DNA of 64,000 bases from Azophilus sp965247035 (GCA_965247035.1 CBDFGJ010000003.1:1426001-1490000), one strand, 5' to 3'. Shown: positions 38,600-48,720, counted from the stretch's first letter. The notes: generated by a model not told the origin, from the sequence alone. Made by a program: numbers and translations.

Positions 38600-39330
38600 T
38601 GGATTCAACCTCGAAGTGCAACCGGGGAGATTATGCCGAATAGTGCCTGATTCGGTGTTTTCATGCCAAGGCGTTTGCGCGGCCGGTTATTGATCTGGTC
38701 GACCACATGCGCCAGTTGCGGGGTTCCGATGGTCGAAGGATCATGGCTTCCGGGAAAATACCGCCGTATCAGCCCGTTGGCATTCCCATTGGCTCCCCGC
38801 TCCCAGGACGCGTAGGGATGGGCGAAATGGAAGTCGGCCTGCAGTGCGTCACTGACCGCTTCATGGCTGGCGAACCCGCTGCCGTTGTCCGCGGTCAAGG
38901 CGTGCGCCCGGTGTTTGATCGCGGCCAGGTTTCCAACCAGCGCCGCGCTCACCACCGGCGCCTTCCGGTTGGGCGGGACATTAATGAACGCAAAGCGCGT
39001 GGCGCGCTCGACCATGGTCAGCCACGGCGGCATTGTTTTTCCCATGCACCGTGTCCAGCTCCCAATCGCCGATGCGGGCTCTTTGCCCCACCAACGCCGG
39101 GCGCTGCTCGATGGACACCCGATTGGGGCTCGAGCCCCGCCGCACCTTGCCACCGTAGCGTTTCCCCCACCTTTTCCGGCAGCGTAAGTGCTTATGCGGA
39201 AAACCGCCGTGGTGCTTGTCATTGCGAATGTGCCGGTGGATCCATTCATGGCTGACCGCCAGCCTGCCGGGTTTCCCCAGCCGTAGGCTGATCCGCTCCG
39301 GGCTCCACATTCGCGCCATCAAAGAGTCTG
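38600..39330 (-). pseudogene. IS30-family transposase, frameshifted and 5'-truncated
   Basis: Two minus-strand frames together make most of an IS30 transposase. The first (from about 39322) has WSPERISLRLGKPGRLAVSH, YGGKVRRG and IGDWELDTVHGKNN with the first catalytic Asp; the second has RATRFAFINVPPNRKA, ALTADNGSGFASHE with the second Asp, FAHPYASWERGANGN with the Glu, and ends QINNRPRKRLGMKTPNQAL. They are joined by a frameshift near 39030. The N-terminal DNA-binding part is missing; the similarity stops at the palindromic repeat at 39331. Confidence 0.85.
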
Positions 39331-39396
39331 GTTCCCCGCCGTCCGAGTTGTCCCCGACAAAGTCGGGGACAACTCGGACGGCGGGGATGACGGGGG
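39331..39396. repeat. Palindromic repeat, left border of the peptidase/TonB cassette
   Basis: A near-perfect long inverted repeat: CCCCGCCGTCCGAGTTGTCC and its exact reverse complement face each other around a short centre (CCGACAAAGTCGG), followed by GGATGACGGGGGGGGGG. The same unit, inverted and slightly different, lies at 44685-44740. Such hairpins would also act as an mRNA stem or terminator. Confidence 0.85.
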
Positions 39397-39496
39397 GGGG
39401 GTGTCATTGCCCAGTTTATGGTGGTATGTACATCTGTTTGGCAGTCTCTTCATAACGCATTAGAATAAGCCCCTCTCAGTTGCGCCATGGCTCAGT

Positions 39497-40705
39497 ATGT
39501 TAGTTACGCATTGGTTAGTTAGGAAGGTGCTCGCCCGCCTATCTGTCATCTGCATTGCGCTCCTACTAGTCGCCCCCCCTGCCTGGGCGGCACCCAAGGT
39601 ATTCTCCCAGGCGCCACTCATCTGCGGTCTTGGCGAGGTGCGCTTTGATGTTGACTTCCCTGGTGCCCGGCTGAATGAATGTGCTCAGACGGGAGTCGAT
39701 GAATACAGTATCGGGGTGCTGCCAGAAGCACAGCCGATCAATCCCAGCCCCTGGTACGCCTTTAAGGTCATGGCGGCCTCAAGGCGCACGATTTCTGTCT
39801 ATCTGCACTATGGTGTCCATTCCCACAGGTATCCTCCCAAGGTCAGCCAGGACGGCAAGACCTGGACCCTCCTGGATAAAGATTCTTACCAGGTATTGTT
39901 TGCGGGCAAGGCATTAAAACTCAGCCTGGTGGTGGGACCTCAGCCTCGCTACATCGCTGCCCAGGAAGTGATTGGCAATCGTTACTATGAGCAGTGGGCT
40001 GATGACCTCGCGCAGCTCGCCTATGTGGAAAAATCCGTATTGGGGAAATCAACCCAAGACCGTTCCATCTTCAAATTGGTCGTCGCTGGGCCGGGTGAGG
40101 AATGGGTATTGATTGTGGGTCGCCAGCACCCTCCAGAGTTGACCGGCGCCCTTGCCCTGATGCCTTTTGTGGAGACCCTGCTTGCTGATAGCGACCTAGC
40201 GCGGCAATTTCGCCAGCGCTTTAATCTATTGATAGTCCCCAACTTGAATCCTGATGGTGTGGCGGCGGGTCATTGGCGTTACAACATGAACGGGGTTGAC
40301 CTGAATCGGGATTGGGGTCTGTTCACCCAGCCGGAAATCGCCCAGATGCGAGACGAACTCCTGAGACGCTTTACCCAGACGGGTCAACGGCTGGTGCTAG
40401 GGCTGGATTTTCACTCCACCAAGGAAGATGTCTTCTATACCCAACAGGACGCGACTACATTATACTTGCCTGGTTTCACTCATGATTGGCTGAGGTATAT
40501 TGAAAGGCAACTGCCCGATTACCCGGTCAATCGCAAAGCGACCAATAACCCCGGATTGCCCACCTTCAAGACTTATATGAGCGGTGCTTACAGCATTCCC
40601 GCCATCACCTATGAAGTCGGGGACAATACCGATAGACCATTAATTGCCCAGGTTGCCCGGACGGGTGCCGAAGGGATGATGAATGTATTGCTCTATGCAG
40701 ACTAG
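39497..40705 (+). CDS. M14-family zinc carboxypeptidase, secreted
   Basis: A 402-residue protein with a cleavable signal peptide (hydrophobic LSVICIALLLVAPPAWA). The catalytic domain shows the zinc ligands HPPE (in GRQHPPEL) and the His of LDFHSTKEDVFY, the substrate-binding NGVDLNRDW, and the catalytic Glu in ITYEVGDNTDR. It would trim C-terminal residues or amide-linked peptides (such as D-amino acid or murein peptides) in the periplasm or outside. It lies upstream of a TonB-dependent receptor and an SGNH hydrolase in the same direction, suggesting a peptide/ester scavenging set. Confidence 0.88.
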   Translation: MLVTHWLVRKVLARLSVICIALLLVAPPAWAAPKVFSQAPLICGLGEVRFDVDFPGARLNECAQTGVDEYSIGVLPEAQPINPSPWYAFKVMAASRRTISVYLHYGVHSHRYPPKVSQDGKTWTLLDKDSYQVLFAGKALKLSLVVGPQPRYIAAQEVIGNRYYEQWADDLAQLAYVEKSVLGKSTQDRSIFKLVVAGPGEEWVLIVGRQHPPELTGALALMPFVETLLADSDLARQFRQRFNLLIVPNLNPDGVAAGHWRYNMNGVDLNRDWGLFTQPEIAQMRDELLRRFTQTGQRLVLGLDFHSTKEDVFYTQQDATTLYLPGFTHDWLRYIERQLPDYPVNRKATNNPGLPTFKTYMSGAYSIPAITYEVGDNTDRPLIAQVARTGAEGMMNVLLYAD

Positions 40706-40748
40706 AGCTTGAACATTGACCGCAATCTTGAAACCAAGAGGTAATCCG

Positions 40749-43739
40749 ATGACATCTCATATCCAGCAGCGCCGTGATTCATTCCGCCGGGTGCCAGCAA
40801 CACTCATGCTTGCAACAATCACCCTTGGCATCTCCCCCTATCTTTGGGCAGCAGAAGATGAACCAATAGAAGAAATTGTGGTGGTGGGTTCCCAGATCAA
40901 GGGCGCAAAAATATCAGATGCCCTGGCGGTGTCGGTATTTGACGCCGAGGACATTGACATATTGGGCGTTGATTCGGGTGAGGAACTGCTGCAATTGATT
41001 CCAGAAAATGGCCAGAACTTCTTTAGTGAAGCCGAAAACATTAGCGGCGGTGTCAACTCTGCGCGTGGGGACGTGGGTGCTTTTAACCTGCGCAACCTGG
41101 GTACGGGCAATACCCTGGTGCTAGTCAATGGCCGTCGCCTGGTGAATGCTGCCGCCTTCCAGACAGAAGAGGTGGGCGGCAGTTTTGTGCCAGTGAACTC
41201 GGTGAACTCCAACACCATCCCCGTCTACGGCGTTGACCGGGTGGAGGTTTTGCGCGACGGAGCCTCGGCCATCTATGGTGCTGATGCAGTGGCCGGTGTG
41301 GTGAATACTGTGTTGAAGTCCGATTTTGAAGGTTTTAGAGCACGTATTAAGTGGTCCGAGTATGAACATCTGCCACGAGATGATCAATCTTTCGCTATGG
41401 AATGGGGCCAATCCTTTAATGAGGACAGAACCAATTTGGGTGTGTTTTTTAATTATTATCAAAGAGATGGAGTTAATTCACAAGACGACAGCCGCTGGGC
41501 TGACGCTGACTTCCGCCGCTTGATCCCTGCGGGTTCCCCCTGGTCGGGCAGCACCTCCTTCAGAAATACCAGTGCGCACGATATCCATGGTCAATTTGAT
41601 GTGGTGTCCAGAGCGCCTGCTAGTCTAGTTGCTAATGATATTGTTGATAGCAGTGGGGAATTTGAGATCTTCCCCGCAGGCAGCACCCAGTGTGAATATG
41701 ATATTGGTTATGGTAGTTGCGGTGCCGAAGATGGCGCAGGCTTGTCGCGTTACAATCTGAATGAAAACCGCGACCTGGCTTCTGAACTTGATAGATATAA
41801 CATGTTTATGTACCTCAATCATGAACTGGGCGGGGGGATGGAAAGCTTCACCGAGGTGTCTGTTTATAAAATAAACAGCAATCTGATTCGCCATCCTTCG
41901 GCAACGTTGAGTTCAACCAGACTGAGGGTCGGTGCTGAAAACTATTACAATCCGCTGGGTCCTTGCGGTTCACCCAATCGCTTGCCAGATGGCGTTATCG
42001 GTGCCGATGTGCCCTGTGAGGGGCTGGAACTTCTCATTGACAACTATCGTTTTACCGAAGTGCCTCGTCTGGTCGTCAATAAGGGCACCACCTATCGCGT
42101 CCTCCAGGGCCTACGCGGCATCGCTGGCGAATGGGACTGGGAGGCCGCGCTTTCCTGGTCCAAGTCAACGCACAAGGACGTCACCCACCAACGGATATCC
42201 AATACTTTGATGGATCAAGCCCTGAGAGATCCCACCGCCGCCGCCTACAACCCATTTAGCGGCGGAGTGGGTTCTAATATTGAACGCGCCCTGGTGAGCG
42301 TCTTTCGTAAAAGTGAAGCGGAGTTGTTCACCTATGATTTTAAAATGTCCCGTCCGGATCTATTTTCACTACCTGCCGGTCCGGTGGGTTTCTTGGCTGG
42401 TTTTGAGCATCGAGGGGAGTCCTTTGAAGATAATCGGGACCCCCGACTAGACGGCACCATTCAATTCACTACGGCCACTGGGGCCACCTTTCCCTACATA
42501 TCCGATGTCGCCAACTCCAGCCCGACAGCGGACAACAAGGGAGATAGAAATGTCACCTCCGTCTTTGCTGAACTACAACTGCCATTGCTGAGCAACCTGG
42601 ACGTCCAACTTGCCTTACGGTATGAAAACTTTTCCGATGTGGGTGATACCACCGTCGGCAAGGTCGCCTTTGGCTGGCGTCCTGTTGAGTCCTTCTTGCT
42701 ACGCGGTTCCTGGTCGGAAGCCTTCCGCGCCCCGAACCTGATCACCGTGAATGAGGACATTGTTGCGCGCACCAACACCCGTACTGACTATGTCTGTCAG
42801 TATGCAAAGGATAATGGTGGCGACACGAATGACGACCTGGATTGTAGATACGGCATCCAGCGGACTGCTCAGGGCAGTAAGGGTCTGCAACCCGAGGAAT
42901 CGAACAACTATTCCGTGGGGCTGGTGTTTGAACCCATAGACGACCTGACCCTGACGCTGGATTACTGGCGAATAGAAAAGACCGCCACCATTGGCCTATT
43001 TGGTGAAAACAATCACAGTCTGCTGGATCTGGTCATGCGTCTGGAGGCGGGCACTGGCGCTAACTGCGAGACCGCCACCTTCAATCCAGCAGTAGTGCGT
43101 GTGGACCCGAACCCGGACGAGGCTGTTTTTTACACCACTGCGGGCATCTGTGCAGCAGGAGAGACCACCCGGGTGGATGACCAGTACGCCAACCTTGATG
43201 ATCGCACCCTCGCCGGACATGATATTGGCATTTATTATCAGAGGGATACTCGGCTGGGTTTATTTTCAATCAGGTACAACGGTTCCTTCCTTGATACCTA
43301 TGACCAGGAAGCCGGTGGTGCTGTGGCTGGGCTCTTGAGTGCCCAGCAGGATGGCGCCCTGCCGGCTGAGTATCCGGTGTCGGGGTTTGCTGATTTGATT
43401 GGTCAGAATGGTAATCAGGATGAGAAGCACAGCCTGAGGGCAGCATGGCGCCATGATGGCTATGGGGTATCGGTAACGGCATATCGTCTGGGTAGTTTTT
43501 ATCAGAGCAGCCTGACGTTGGGTGACGGCACCCGCTATGTGATTCCGTCTTTCACCACCTATGATGCCACCTTTGACTATCGCACCACTCTGGCTTCAAC
43601 CAGTATTCGTTTTCGGTTGGGCATCAAAAACCTGACCGATGAACGAGCACCCCTGGCGGATCGTTTTTTCGGCTTTTTCGCTGATGCCCACCAGGATTAT
43701 GGCCGGAATTTCTACCTTGAGGTGCGAACTGGGATCTAA
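40749..43739 (+). CDS. TonB-dependent outer-membrane receptor (first)
   Basis: About 996 residues. A signal peptide is followed by the TonB box region (EEIVVVGSQI), the plug domain with FNLRNLGTGNTLVLVNGRR and VDRVEVLRDGASAIYGADA, and a long beta-barrel. These features are those of receptors for carbohydrates or peptides rather than simple siderophores. The ATG at 40749 has an AGAGG site; the open frame reaches 40716. Its substrate is probably the peptide or modified product handled by the carboxypeptidase before it and the hydrolase after it. The C-terminal residues (EVRTGI) lack the usual terminal aromatic. Confidence 0.93.
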   Translation: MTSHIQQRRDSFRRVPATLMLATITLGISPYLWAAEDEPIEEIVVVGSQIKGAKISDALAVSVFDAEDIDILGVDSGEELLQLIPENGQNFFSEAENISGGVNSARGDVGAFNLRNLGTGNTLVLVNGRRLVNAAAFQTEEVGGSFVPVNSVNSNTIPVYGVDRVEVLRDGASAIYGADAVAGVVNTVLKSDFEGFRARIKWSEYEHLPRDDQSFAMEWGQSFNEDRTNLGVFFNYYQRDGVNSQDDSRWADADFRRLIPAGSPWSGSTSFRNTSAHDIHGQFDVVSRAPASLVANDIVDSSGEFEIFPAGSTQCEYDIGYGSCGAEDGAGLSRYNLNENRDLASELDRYNMFMYLNHELGGGMESFTEVSVYKINSNLIRHPSATLSSTRLRVGAENYYNPLGPCGSPNRLPDGVIGADVPCEGLELLIDNYRFTEVPRLVVNKGTTYRVLQGLRGIAGEWDWEAALSWSKSTHKDVTHQRISNTLMDQALRDPTAAAYNPFSGGVGSNIERALVSVFRKSEAELFTYDFKMSRPDLFSLPAGPVGFLAGFEHRGESFEDNRDPRLDGTIQFTTATGATFPYISDVANSSPTADNKGDRNVTSVFAELQLPLLSNLDVQLALRYENFSDVGDTTVGKVAFGWRPVESFLLRGSWSEAFRAPNLITVNEDIVARTNTRTDYVCQYAKDNGGDTNDDLDCRYGIQRTAQGSKGLQPEESNNYSVGLVFEPIDDLTLTLDYWRIEKTATIGLFGENNHSLLDLVMRLEAGTGANCETATFNPAVVRVDPNPDEAVFYTTAGICAAGETTRVDDQYANLDDRTLAGHDIGIYYQRDTRLGLFSIRYNGSFLDTYDQEAGGAVAGLLSAQQDGALPAEYPVSGFADLIGQNGNQDEKHSLRAAWRHDGYGVSVTAYRLGSFYQSSLTLGDGTRYVIPSFTTYDATFDYRTTLASTSIRFRLGIKNLTDERAPLADRFFGFFADAHQDYGRNFYLEVRTGI

Positions 43740-43788
43740 GTTTCAGTTTCCGCCCAGTTAACCCCTCTCGCCACCTGGGTGCCGTTCG

Positions 43789-44580
43789 ATGAAGCTATTG
43801 TATGTATTGATACTGGGGCTATCTTTGCCATGCTGGGGAGAGGTTCCCAAAGTCAAGTCGGTAGAGATTCCCCAACGCATCCTTTTTGTGGGTAATAGTT
43901 TTACCTATTACAACAACAGTCTTCACAGTCATCTGCGTAATCTGTTAATGGCAGGGGGTATGTATAACGCAGATAAGATGCGGGTGAGTGCTATGACAAT
44001 TTCCGGTAGTCGCCTAGTGGAACACGCGGGTGGTATCGCCGCTCTGGTAAAACCTGATACATGGGACCTGGTAGTGCTCCATGGACACAGCAAAGAGCCC
44101 TTAGAGGAATCCACTGCCGAACCCTTCATCAAGGCAGTCAGAATATTCAGCAAATACATACGGAATAGGGGCGCGGAGCCGGTTTTTTTTATGACCTGGG
44201 CCTACCGGGGAAGACCAGAAATGACCCATCCCCTGGCGGAAGGTTATACAAAAATAGCCAACCAGGTTGATGCCCTGGTGGTCCCCGTAGGCCTCGCTTT
44301 TGCGCAGGCCCAGCGTGACCATCCTGAGATAGAACTCTATACCAGAGATCTTCTTAAGTATGAAAGGACGCATCAAGATACGCCTACCCCAGTGTACCGG
44401 GACGAAATCAAGCACCCGAGTCTAGCCGGTACCTATCTTGCGGCCTGTGTGTTTTATGCGGCACTTTTCCAGCAATCGCCATTGGGTTTGGCATATCAGG
44501 CGGGCTTAGATAGGACTCAGGCAATCCACTTGCAAGCGGTTGCCCAAGATACGGTGGAAGCCTTTTATGATGCAGGATAA
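43789..44580 (+). CDS. SGNH/GDSL-type hydrolase (DUF4886-like), secreted
   Basis: A 263-residue protein with a short signal peptide. Block I of the SGNH fold is RILFVGNSFTYYNNSL with the nucleophilic serine, and the C-terminal block V is DEIKHPSLAGTYLAACVFY with the Asp/His pair. The middle glycine and asparagine blocks are less clear. It would cut an ester, acyl or acetyl group. It begins 49 bases after the receptor gene and may share its mRNA. Confidence 0.78.
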   Translation: MKLLYVLILGLSLPCWGEVPKVKSVEIPQRILFVGNSFTYYNNSLHSHLRNLLMAGGMYNADKMRVSAMTISGSRLVEHAGGIAALVKPDTWDLVVLHGHSKEPLEESTAEPFIKAVRIFSKYIRNRGAEPVFFMTWAYRGRPEMTHPLAEGYTKIANQVDALVVPVGLAFAQAQRDHPEIELYTRDLLKYERTHQDTPTPVYRDEIKHPSLAGTYLAACVFYAALFQQSPLGLAYQAGLDRTQAIHLQAVAQDTVEAFYDAG

Positions 44581-44589
44581 AGCCATTTA

Positions 44590-44745
44590 TACCTCCCCCC
44601 GTCATTGCCCGGCTTGGCCCCAACCCGTCAGGATCAAAGTCCCAGTCGCCCCCGCCGCAGGCGGGGATGCCCCCCCCCCACCCCCACCCCGTCATCCCCG
44701 CCGTCCGAGTTGTCCCCGACAACTCGGGCGGCGGGGAACCAGAGG
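44590..44745. repeat. Palindromic and G/C-tract repeats, right border of the cassette
   Basis: Read on the minus strand, 44685-44740 gives CTGGTTCCCCGCCGCCCGAG, then a shorter centre, and its inverted half with GGGGATGACGGGG, matching the unit at 39331 in inverted orientation. Between it and the hydrolase gene are C-runs, another small palindrome (CCCCGCCGCAGGCGGGG), and CCCGTCATTGCCCGG, which parallels GTGTCATTGCCCAG just inside the left copy. The gap 44581-44767 holds no gene. Confidence 0.75.
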
Positions 44746-44767
44746 AACAAAGACAACTACCTTGACA

Positions 44768-45867
44768 TCTCCACTAAGCATCAACAGGGGCGCCACCAGT
44801 GTGCAGTATGTGGATATCCGCCTTATCGCGCCGCTTTCAAGCATAGATGGACTCGTGGCGGTAGATTTTGCCGAGAATGAGCCGGATCTTGAGGTGGCAA
44901 CCTACACCGTGAGCCTGGCAGCCGAAAGAACCCTTAGCAGTATGGTGCATAGCGGTGCGGATGCGGACTCGTTCACTTTGACCGACACTGGCAACCCTCG
45001 CACCTTGAGTTTCCTCGCTTCGCCGAACTTTGAAGCCGCTGCCGATGCCGATGCCGACCAGTTCCGCGGAACGGTTGAGTCATTGGATTCGACAGTTTAT
45101 AACGTCAAGATATTTTTCAAGACAGCACCAGACTTTGAAGCACCAACCGATGTCGGTGATGCCGCCGGTAACAATATCTATGCACTCACCCTGTCGGTCA
45201 TGGATAGCGGTGGTGCCGCGACCGACACATTCAATGTTACGGTGACGGTTACCGATGTGCCCGAGAACACTGCGGGTGAAGAAGACCCCGGCACAGTCGT
45301 CATTGAGGGTCGGGCGGTTGTTGGTTCCGAATTGACGGCTACCGTGTCTGACCCGGATGGCGGGGAAATGGTCACCGCGCGCAGTTGGCAGATTAGTCCG
45401 CCGCCACCGGCAACGGAGAATTTCGTAGAAGTCGGCACGGTAGCGACCTACACACCATTGTTAGCGAATCTGGGTGACCTACTTAGAGTCAGCGTCACCT
45501 ACACGGACGCTCAGGGCACCGAGACGGAAACCGTAATCAGCGAGCCGGTCACCATCCGACCGGCGGACAAGCCGCTCCGACCGAGTGCACGTCTGGTAGA
45601 AGACACCGGGCTATTAGGCGACCGCATCACCCGCAACGGCGCGGTGCAGGTGCAAAACGTGGTTATGGGGGCTACCTGGGAATACACCACCGGCGCGACC
45701 AACACTGATGGCAACCTCATCTGGCTACCTAATCCTGGCACCGGCGACACCTTCACCCTGTCGGAAGGCGTCTATTACCTTTGAACTGACCGTCACCGAT
45801 GCTGGCACTCCCCCGGCGACAAGCGCCCTCGCCAGCACGGTAGGAGTTATACCCGAATCTGGTGTCT
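44768..45867 (+). pseudogene. Cadherin/Ig-like surface protein, internal fragment with frameshift
   Basis: A frame of about 330 residues without a signal peptide or plausible start. It has cadherin-like features (VDFAENEPDLEVATYTVSLA, DADSFTLTDTGNPRTLSF, LTLSVMDSGGAATDTFNVTV) and then an Ig-like unit ending near TYTDAQGTETETVISEP. At 45784 a stop interrupts it; in another frame the sequence continues ELTVTDAGTPPATSAL, which is clearly the same strand pattern, so a frameshift has occurred. The 5' part ends at the palindromic repeat and the 3' end at the IS256 left terminus, so both sides are lost. Confidence 0.7.
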
Positions 45868-46803
45868 GAATAAATTTGAAGTATGCGGCGTGCCCTGTTG
45901 AAATCGGTTTACAACACTGAATTAACAACAAGGAGCACGCCACACATGACCAAGAATAATGTGATTGACCTGGAGAAGCCAGAGGAGAAAGACCTATTGA
46001 CCCCCGTGCTGCGAGAAGGTGCCAGGCAACTGCTTGATCAAGCGATCCGGGCTGAGGTTGCCGAGCTGTTGTCGCAGTACGAACACGAGAAGACCTCTGG
46101 CGGTCACCAACGAGTCGTCGGCAATGGCTACCAGCCGAAGAGAGATCTACTGACCGGTATAGGCAAGATAGCGGTTCAGGTGCCCAAGGTGATGAGTCGC
46201 GAGGGTGCCCCGGTGAGCTTTCAGTCTTCACTGGTGCCCCCGTACATCAGGAAGACCGCCACCCTGGAAGCGGCCATTCCGTGGTTGTATTTGAAGGGCG
46301 TGTCCACAGGTCAAATGCAGTCTGCATTGGAAGCGATTGTTGGACCGGATGCGAAGGGCTTATCAGCCAATGTGGTAGGTCGTCTGAAGCAGCAGTGGGA
46401 AGTGGAGTACGCCGGCTGGCGGCAGAGATCGGTGGCTGATGATTGGGTGTATATCTGGGCGGATGGTATCTACAGCGGACTCCGGGGCGATGATGGTAAG
46501 TTGTGCTGCCTGGTGATCATTGGTGTGAATAGCTGCGGCGGGAAGCACTTTCTGGCGATGGAGGATGGCGTGCGGGAGTCGAAGCGGAGTTGGTGCGAGG
46601 TGCTGTTATCGCTCAAGCAGCGCGGTATGACGAAGCCCCCGAAGTTGGCTATCGGTGATGGCGCGCTGGGATTGTGGGCGGCAATTGACGAGGTGCATCC
46701 TGAAACGGCGACCCAGCGTTGCTGGATGCATAAGAGCCAAAACGTGCTGAACTACTTGCCGAAGGGCGTGCAGGAGAAGGCAAGGGAAGGGCTAAAGGAC
46801 ATC
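45856..46803 (+). mobile_element. IS256-family element, left part (5' end retained)
   Basis: The left terminal repeat AATCTGGTGTCTGA is at 45856-45869. A transposase frame begins at an ATG at 45946 with an AAGGAG site and reads through the IS256 mutator-type pattern, including WADGIYSGLRGDDGKLCCLV with the first catalytic Asp and KLAIGDGALGLWAAIDEVHP with the second. It stops matching at 46803, so the last third of the transposase and the right end are missing. The last 180 bases are repeated at 56568-56749. Confidence 0.88.
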
Positions 46804-46931
46804 TCACCCTTGAGAATTTCTGCCTCGCCAAGGTCAAACCAGATGCCTTTGCACTTTGTACCTCTGTCTATGGTCAGGTTGCGGCCATAGTTCACTTCTT
46901 CCATGTCGGCGTGGCACTTGGGACATTCCAT
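46804..46931 (-). pseudogene. zf-TFIIB zinc-ribbon protein, N-terminal fragment
   Basis: On the minus strand an ATG at 46931 gives MECPKCHADMEEVNYGRNLT, followed by TKCKGIWFDLGEAEILKGE, the pattern of small zf-TFIIB-type zinc-finger proteins. The first Cys of the second pair is replaced by Gly, and the frame is cut by the junction with the IS256 fragment at 46803, so the C-terminal half is lost. Only about 43 residues remain. Confidence 0.65.
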
Positions 46932-47364
46932 AGCGGTTTTTTCTTGTCTGTTCGTGTGAACGGTCGGGCGGGCGGGTAGGCGATATGGTGCACACGCGCC
47001 TGGCGCCAGGCCGCTGTCTGGCGAGTATACTGGAGCGGGCGCCGGGATGCATACTGCTATATAGGTTGAGTCCGGCGCTGCTGGACGACATATTCCACTG
47101 GATCCCCTCCCCCCGCACCTCGTAGCTCTCGCCCCTGTTCAAGCCTGCTATTCTAACCATCTATTCGACTCTATCTATTTGAAGGGGGGCAGGCTCTGTG
47201 GCGAGGATCGTGGATAGGGCGGCGAGGATGAGTTCGCTGGCAATACGATTGCTGTTTGTAGCGCAATGTCCAAATCCTCTGCTTGTATCAGGGGGGATTA
47301 CGGGAGCATTGCGCAGGTATATTTCAAGACCTCCCAATGCAATCATCTTTGCGAATGTGTGTAG
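46932..47364. other. Gap without recognised gene
   Basis: About 430 bases between the zinc-ribbon fragment and the PLP-enzyme gene. The 5' side probably holds the promoter of the minus-strand zinc-ribbon gene. No known gene, RNA or repeat was seen in it. Confidence 0.5.
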
Positions 47365-48579
47365 TCAAAAAAACGTCGGCCATTGATCGACCACATTAAG
47401 TTCATCGTCAACCACGACAAACTCCCGCCACTTATCGCAAGTGAGGCAGGGATGTGATGCGCTGAATGCGATCATGTCACCGACTTTGATATTGTCAGCA
47501 CCCTTTGTGCGCATAAACGTGTGTTGATCCATGAGTTCAAACACCTCCCAATGCGAAGGCGCAATATCGGGTTTTTCGCTGCCGATTCTGAAATGCCATT
47601 CGGGTGAGGGGAGTCCGTCTGAGAACCCGATATCGCGCTTTCCCATCGCAATGATAGCAAGCCCCTCTTCTGGAATCGATTGAACGTACGCCAAGACCTC
47701 CAAGCAGTTCTGCAGCCGCCCGGTCATTTGGCTGGCCGCTTCGCTTCTCTTCAAGACCGCATCCTGAAAAGCATTGCACATTCCGGTGTCGTGAATCACA
47801 TAGGATCCAGGCCGTATGATTGGAACTAGGCTATCCGGGAGAGTCGACGCTTTGAAGTGTTTTGTGACCAAGTCATACCAGGCAGAGCCCGCACCGCTCA
47901 GTAGAATCTCGTCGAGATCGAAAGCACCGTCGTCGATCAGAAATTTGGTAATGTCTATCACGTTGCCGAGCAGTGTGATGACATCTAGCTCGGCGTTATC
48001 ACCGTGAAGGATGCCTTCATAGACTTCTATGCCTGCAAGCAGCAAGCTGTCATATTCGGCGATGGTGCTTGCCAGTACTGCCACTTCAGACGCCGTTCGG
48101 CAACCGGTCCGGCCCTGACTAATACCGACCTCGATCAACACTCGAATTTGTTGCTTCCTTTTTTGAAAGAACTCGGCGAGTTCACGGGCATTATCACTTG
48201 AGTCAACGATGCAATAGAACTCTATCGTGTCCAGGTGTTCGGAAACGAGCGACATGTTTCCCGCTCCAACCAGTTGGTTGGCCAGAATGACGCGCGTTGC
48301 ACCGTGATTCGCCGCCGCAGCCACCTGGGCAGATGTCGCTAGGGTCATTGCCCAGGCACCGGCATCGGTTTGTTTATTGAATATGGCCGGACACATCGTG
48401 GTCTTGCCATGCGGCGACAACATTACTCCGTTATTGTCGGCAAAGCCTTGCATCCAAGCGATATTTGAATTGAGCTTAGACAGCGAGATGATTGCCGCAG
48501 GCAGCACGATGTCTCCCGATAGGATGTTTTGAGTAGCCGAGGAAACGCCCAATGGATCTGAATTCTCAAGGTTCGTCAT
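47365..48579 (-). CDS. D-threonine aldolase/D-serine dehydratase-like PLP enzyme
   Basis: A 404-residue fold-type III (alanine-racemase-like barrel) enzyme. The PLP lysine is in SPHGKTTMCP (Lys59), and the C-terminal domain ends with the metal-binding SHPCLTCDKWR found in the eukaryote-type D-serine dehydratase/D-threonine aldolase group. It would break down D-serine or another beta-hydroxy D-amino acid, yielding an enamine or keto acid and ammonia. The ATG at 48579 has an AGGACGAG site. It is divergent from the RpiR regulator and is the likely first catabolic step of the island. Confidence 0.8.
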   Translation of the reverse strand: MTNLENSDPLGVSSATQNILSGDIVLPAAIISLSKLNSNIAWMQGFADNNGVMLSPHGKTTMCPAIFNKQTDAGAWAMTLATSAQVAAAANHGATRVILANQLVGAGNMSLVSEHLDTIEFYCIVDSSDNARELAEFFQKRKQQIRVLIEVGISQGRTGCRTASEVAVLASTIAEYDSLLLAGIEVYEGILHGDNAELDVITLLGNVIDITKFLIDDGAFDLDEILLSGAGSAWYDLVTKHFKASTLPDSLVPIIRPGSYVIHDTGMCNAFQDAVLKRSEAASQMTGRLQNCLEVLAYVQSIPEEGLAIIAMGKRDIGFSDGLPSPEWHFRIGSEKPDIAPSHWEVFELMDQHTFMRTKGADNIKVGDMIAFSASHPCLTCDKWREFVVVDDELNVVDQWPTFF

Positions 48580-48720
48580 TAATAATCTCGTCCTATAAAA
48601 AAGTGATGCAATTGGCTAAATCTCCACGCGATCAATCTTTGGGTCGCACCAGCCCAAGAGAAACCGTGTGCCGATCGCACCAAGCTAGGATATGGGCGCG
48701 CATCGTGAAAGTAAATATCA

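Noticed and set aside
39331..39396. CRISPR-like repeat
   Set aside because: It is a single long palindrome with a second inverted copy 5 kb away, not a regularly spaced array.
46834..47160. A 108-residue minus-strand frame in the gap
   Set aside because: Its C-terminal part reads the zinc-ribbon gene in the wrong phase; no features elsewhere.
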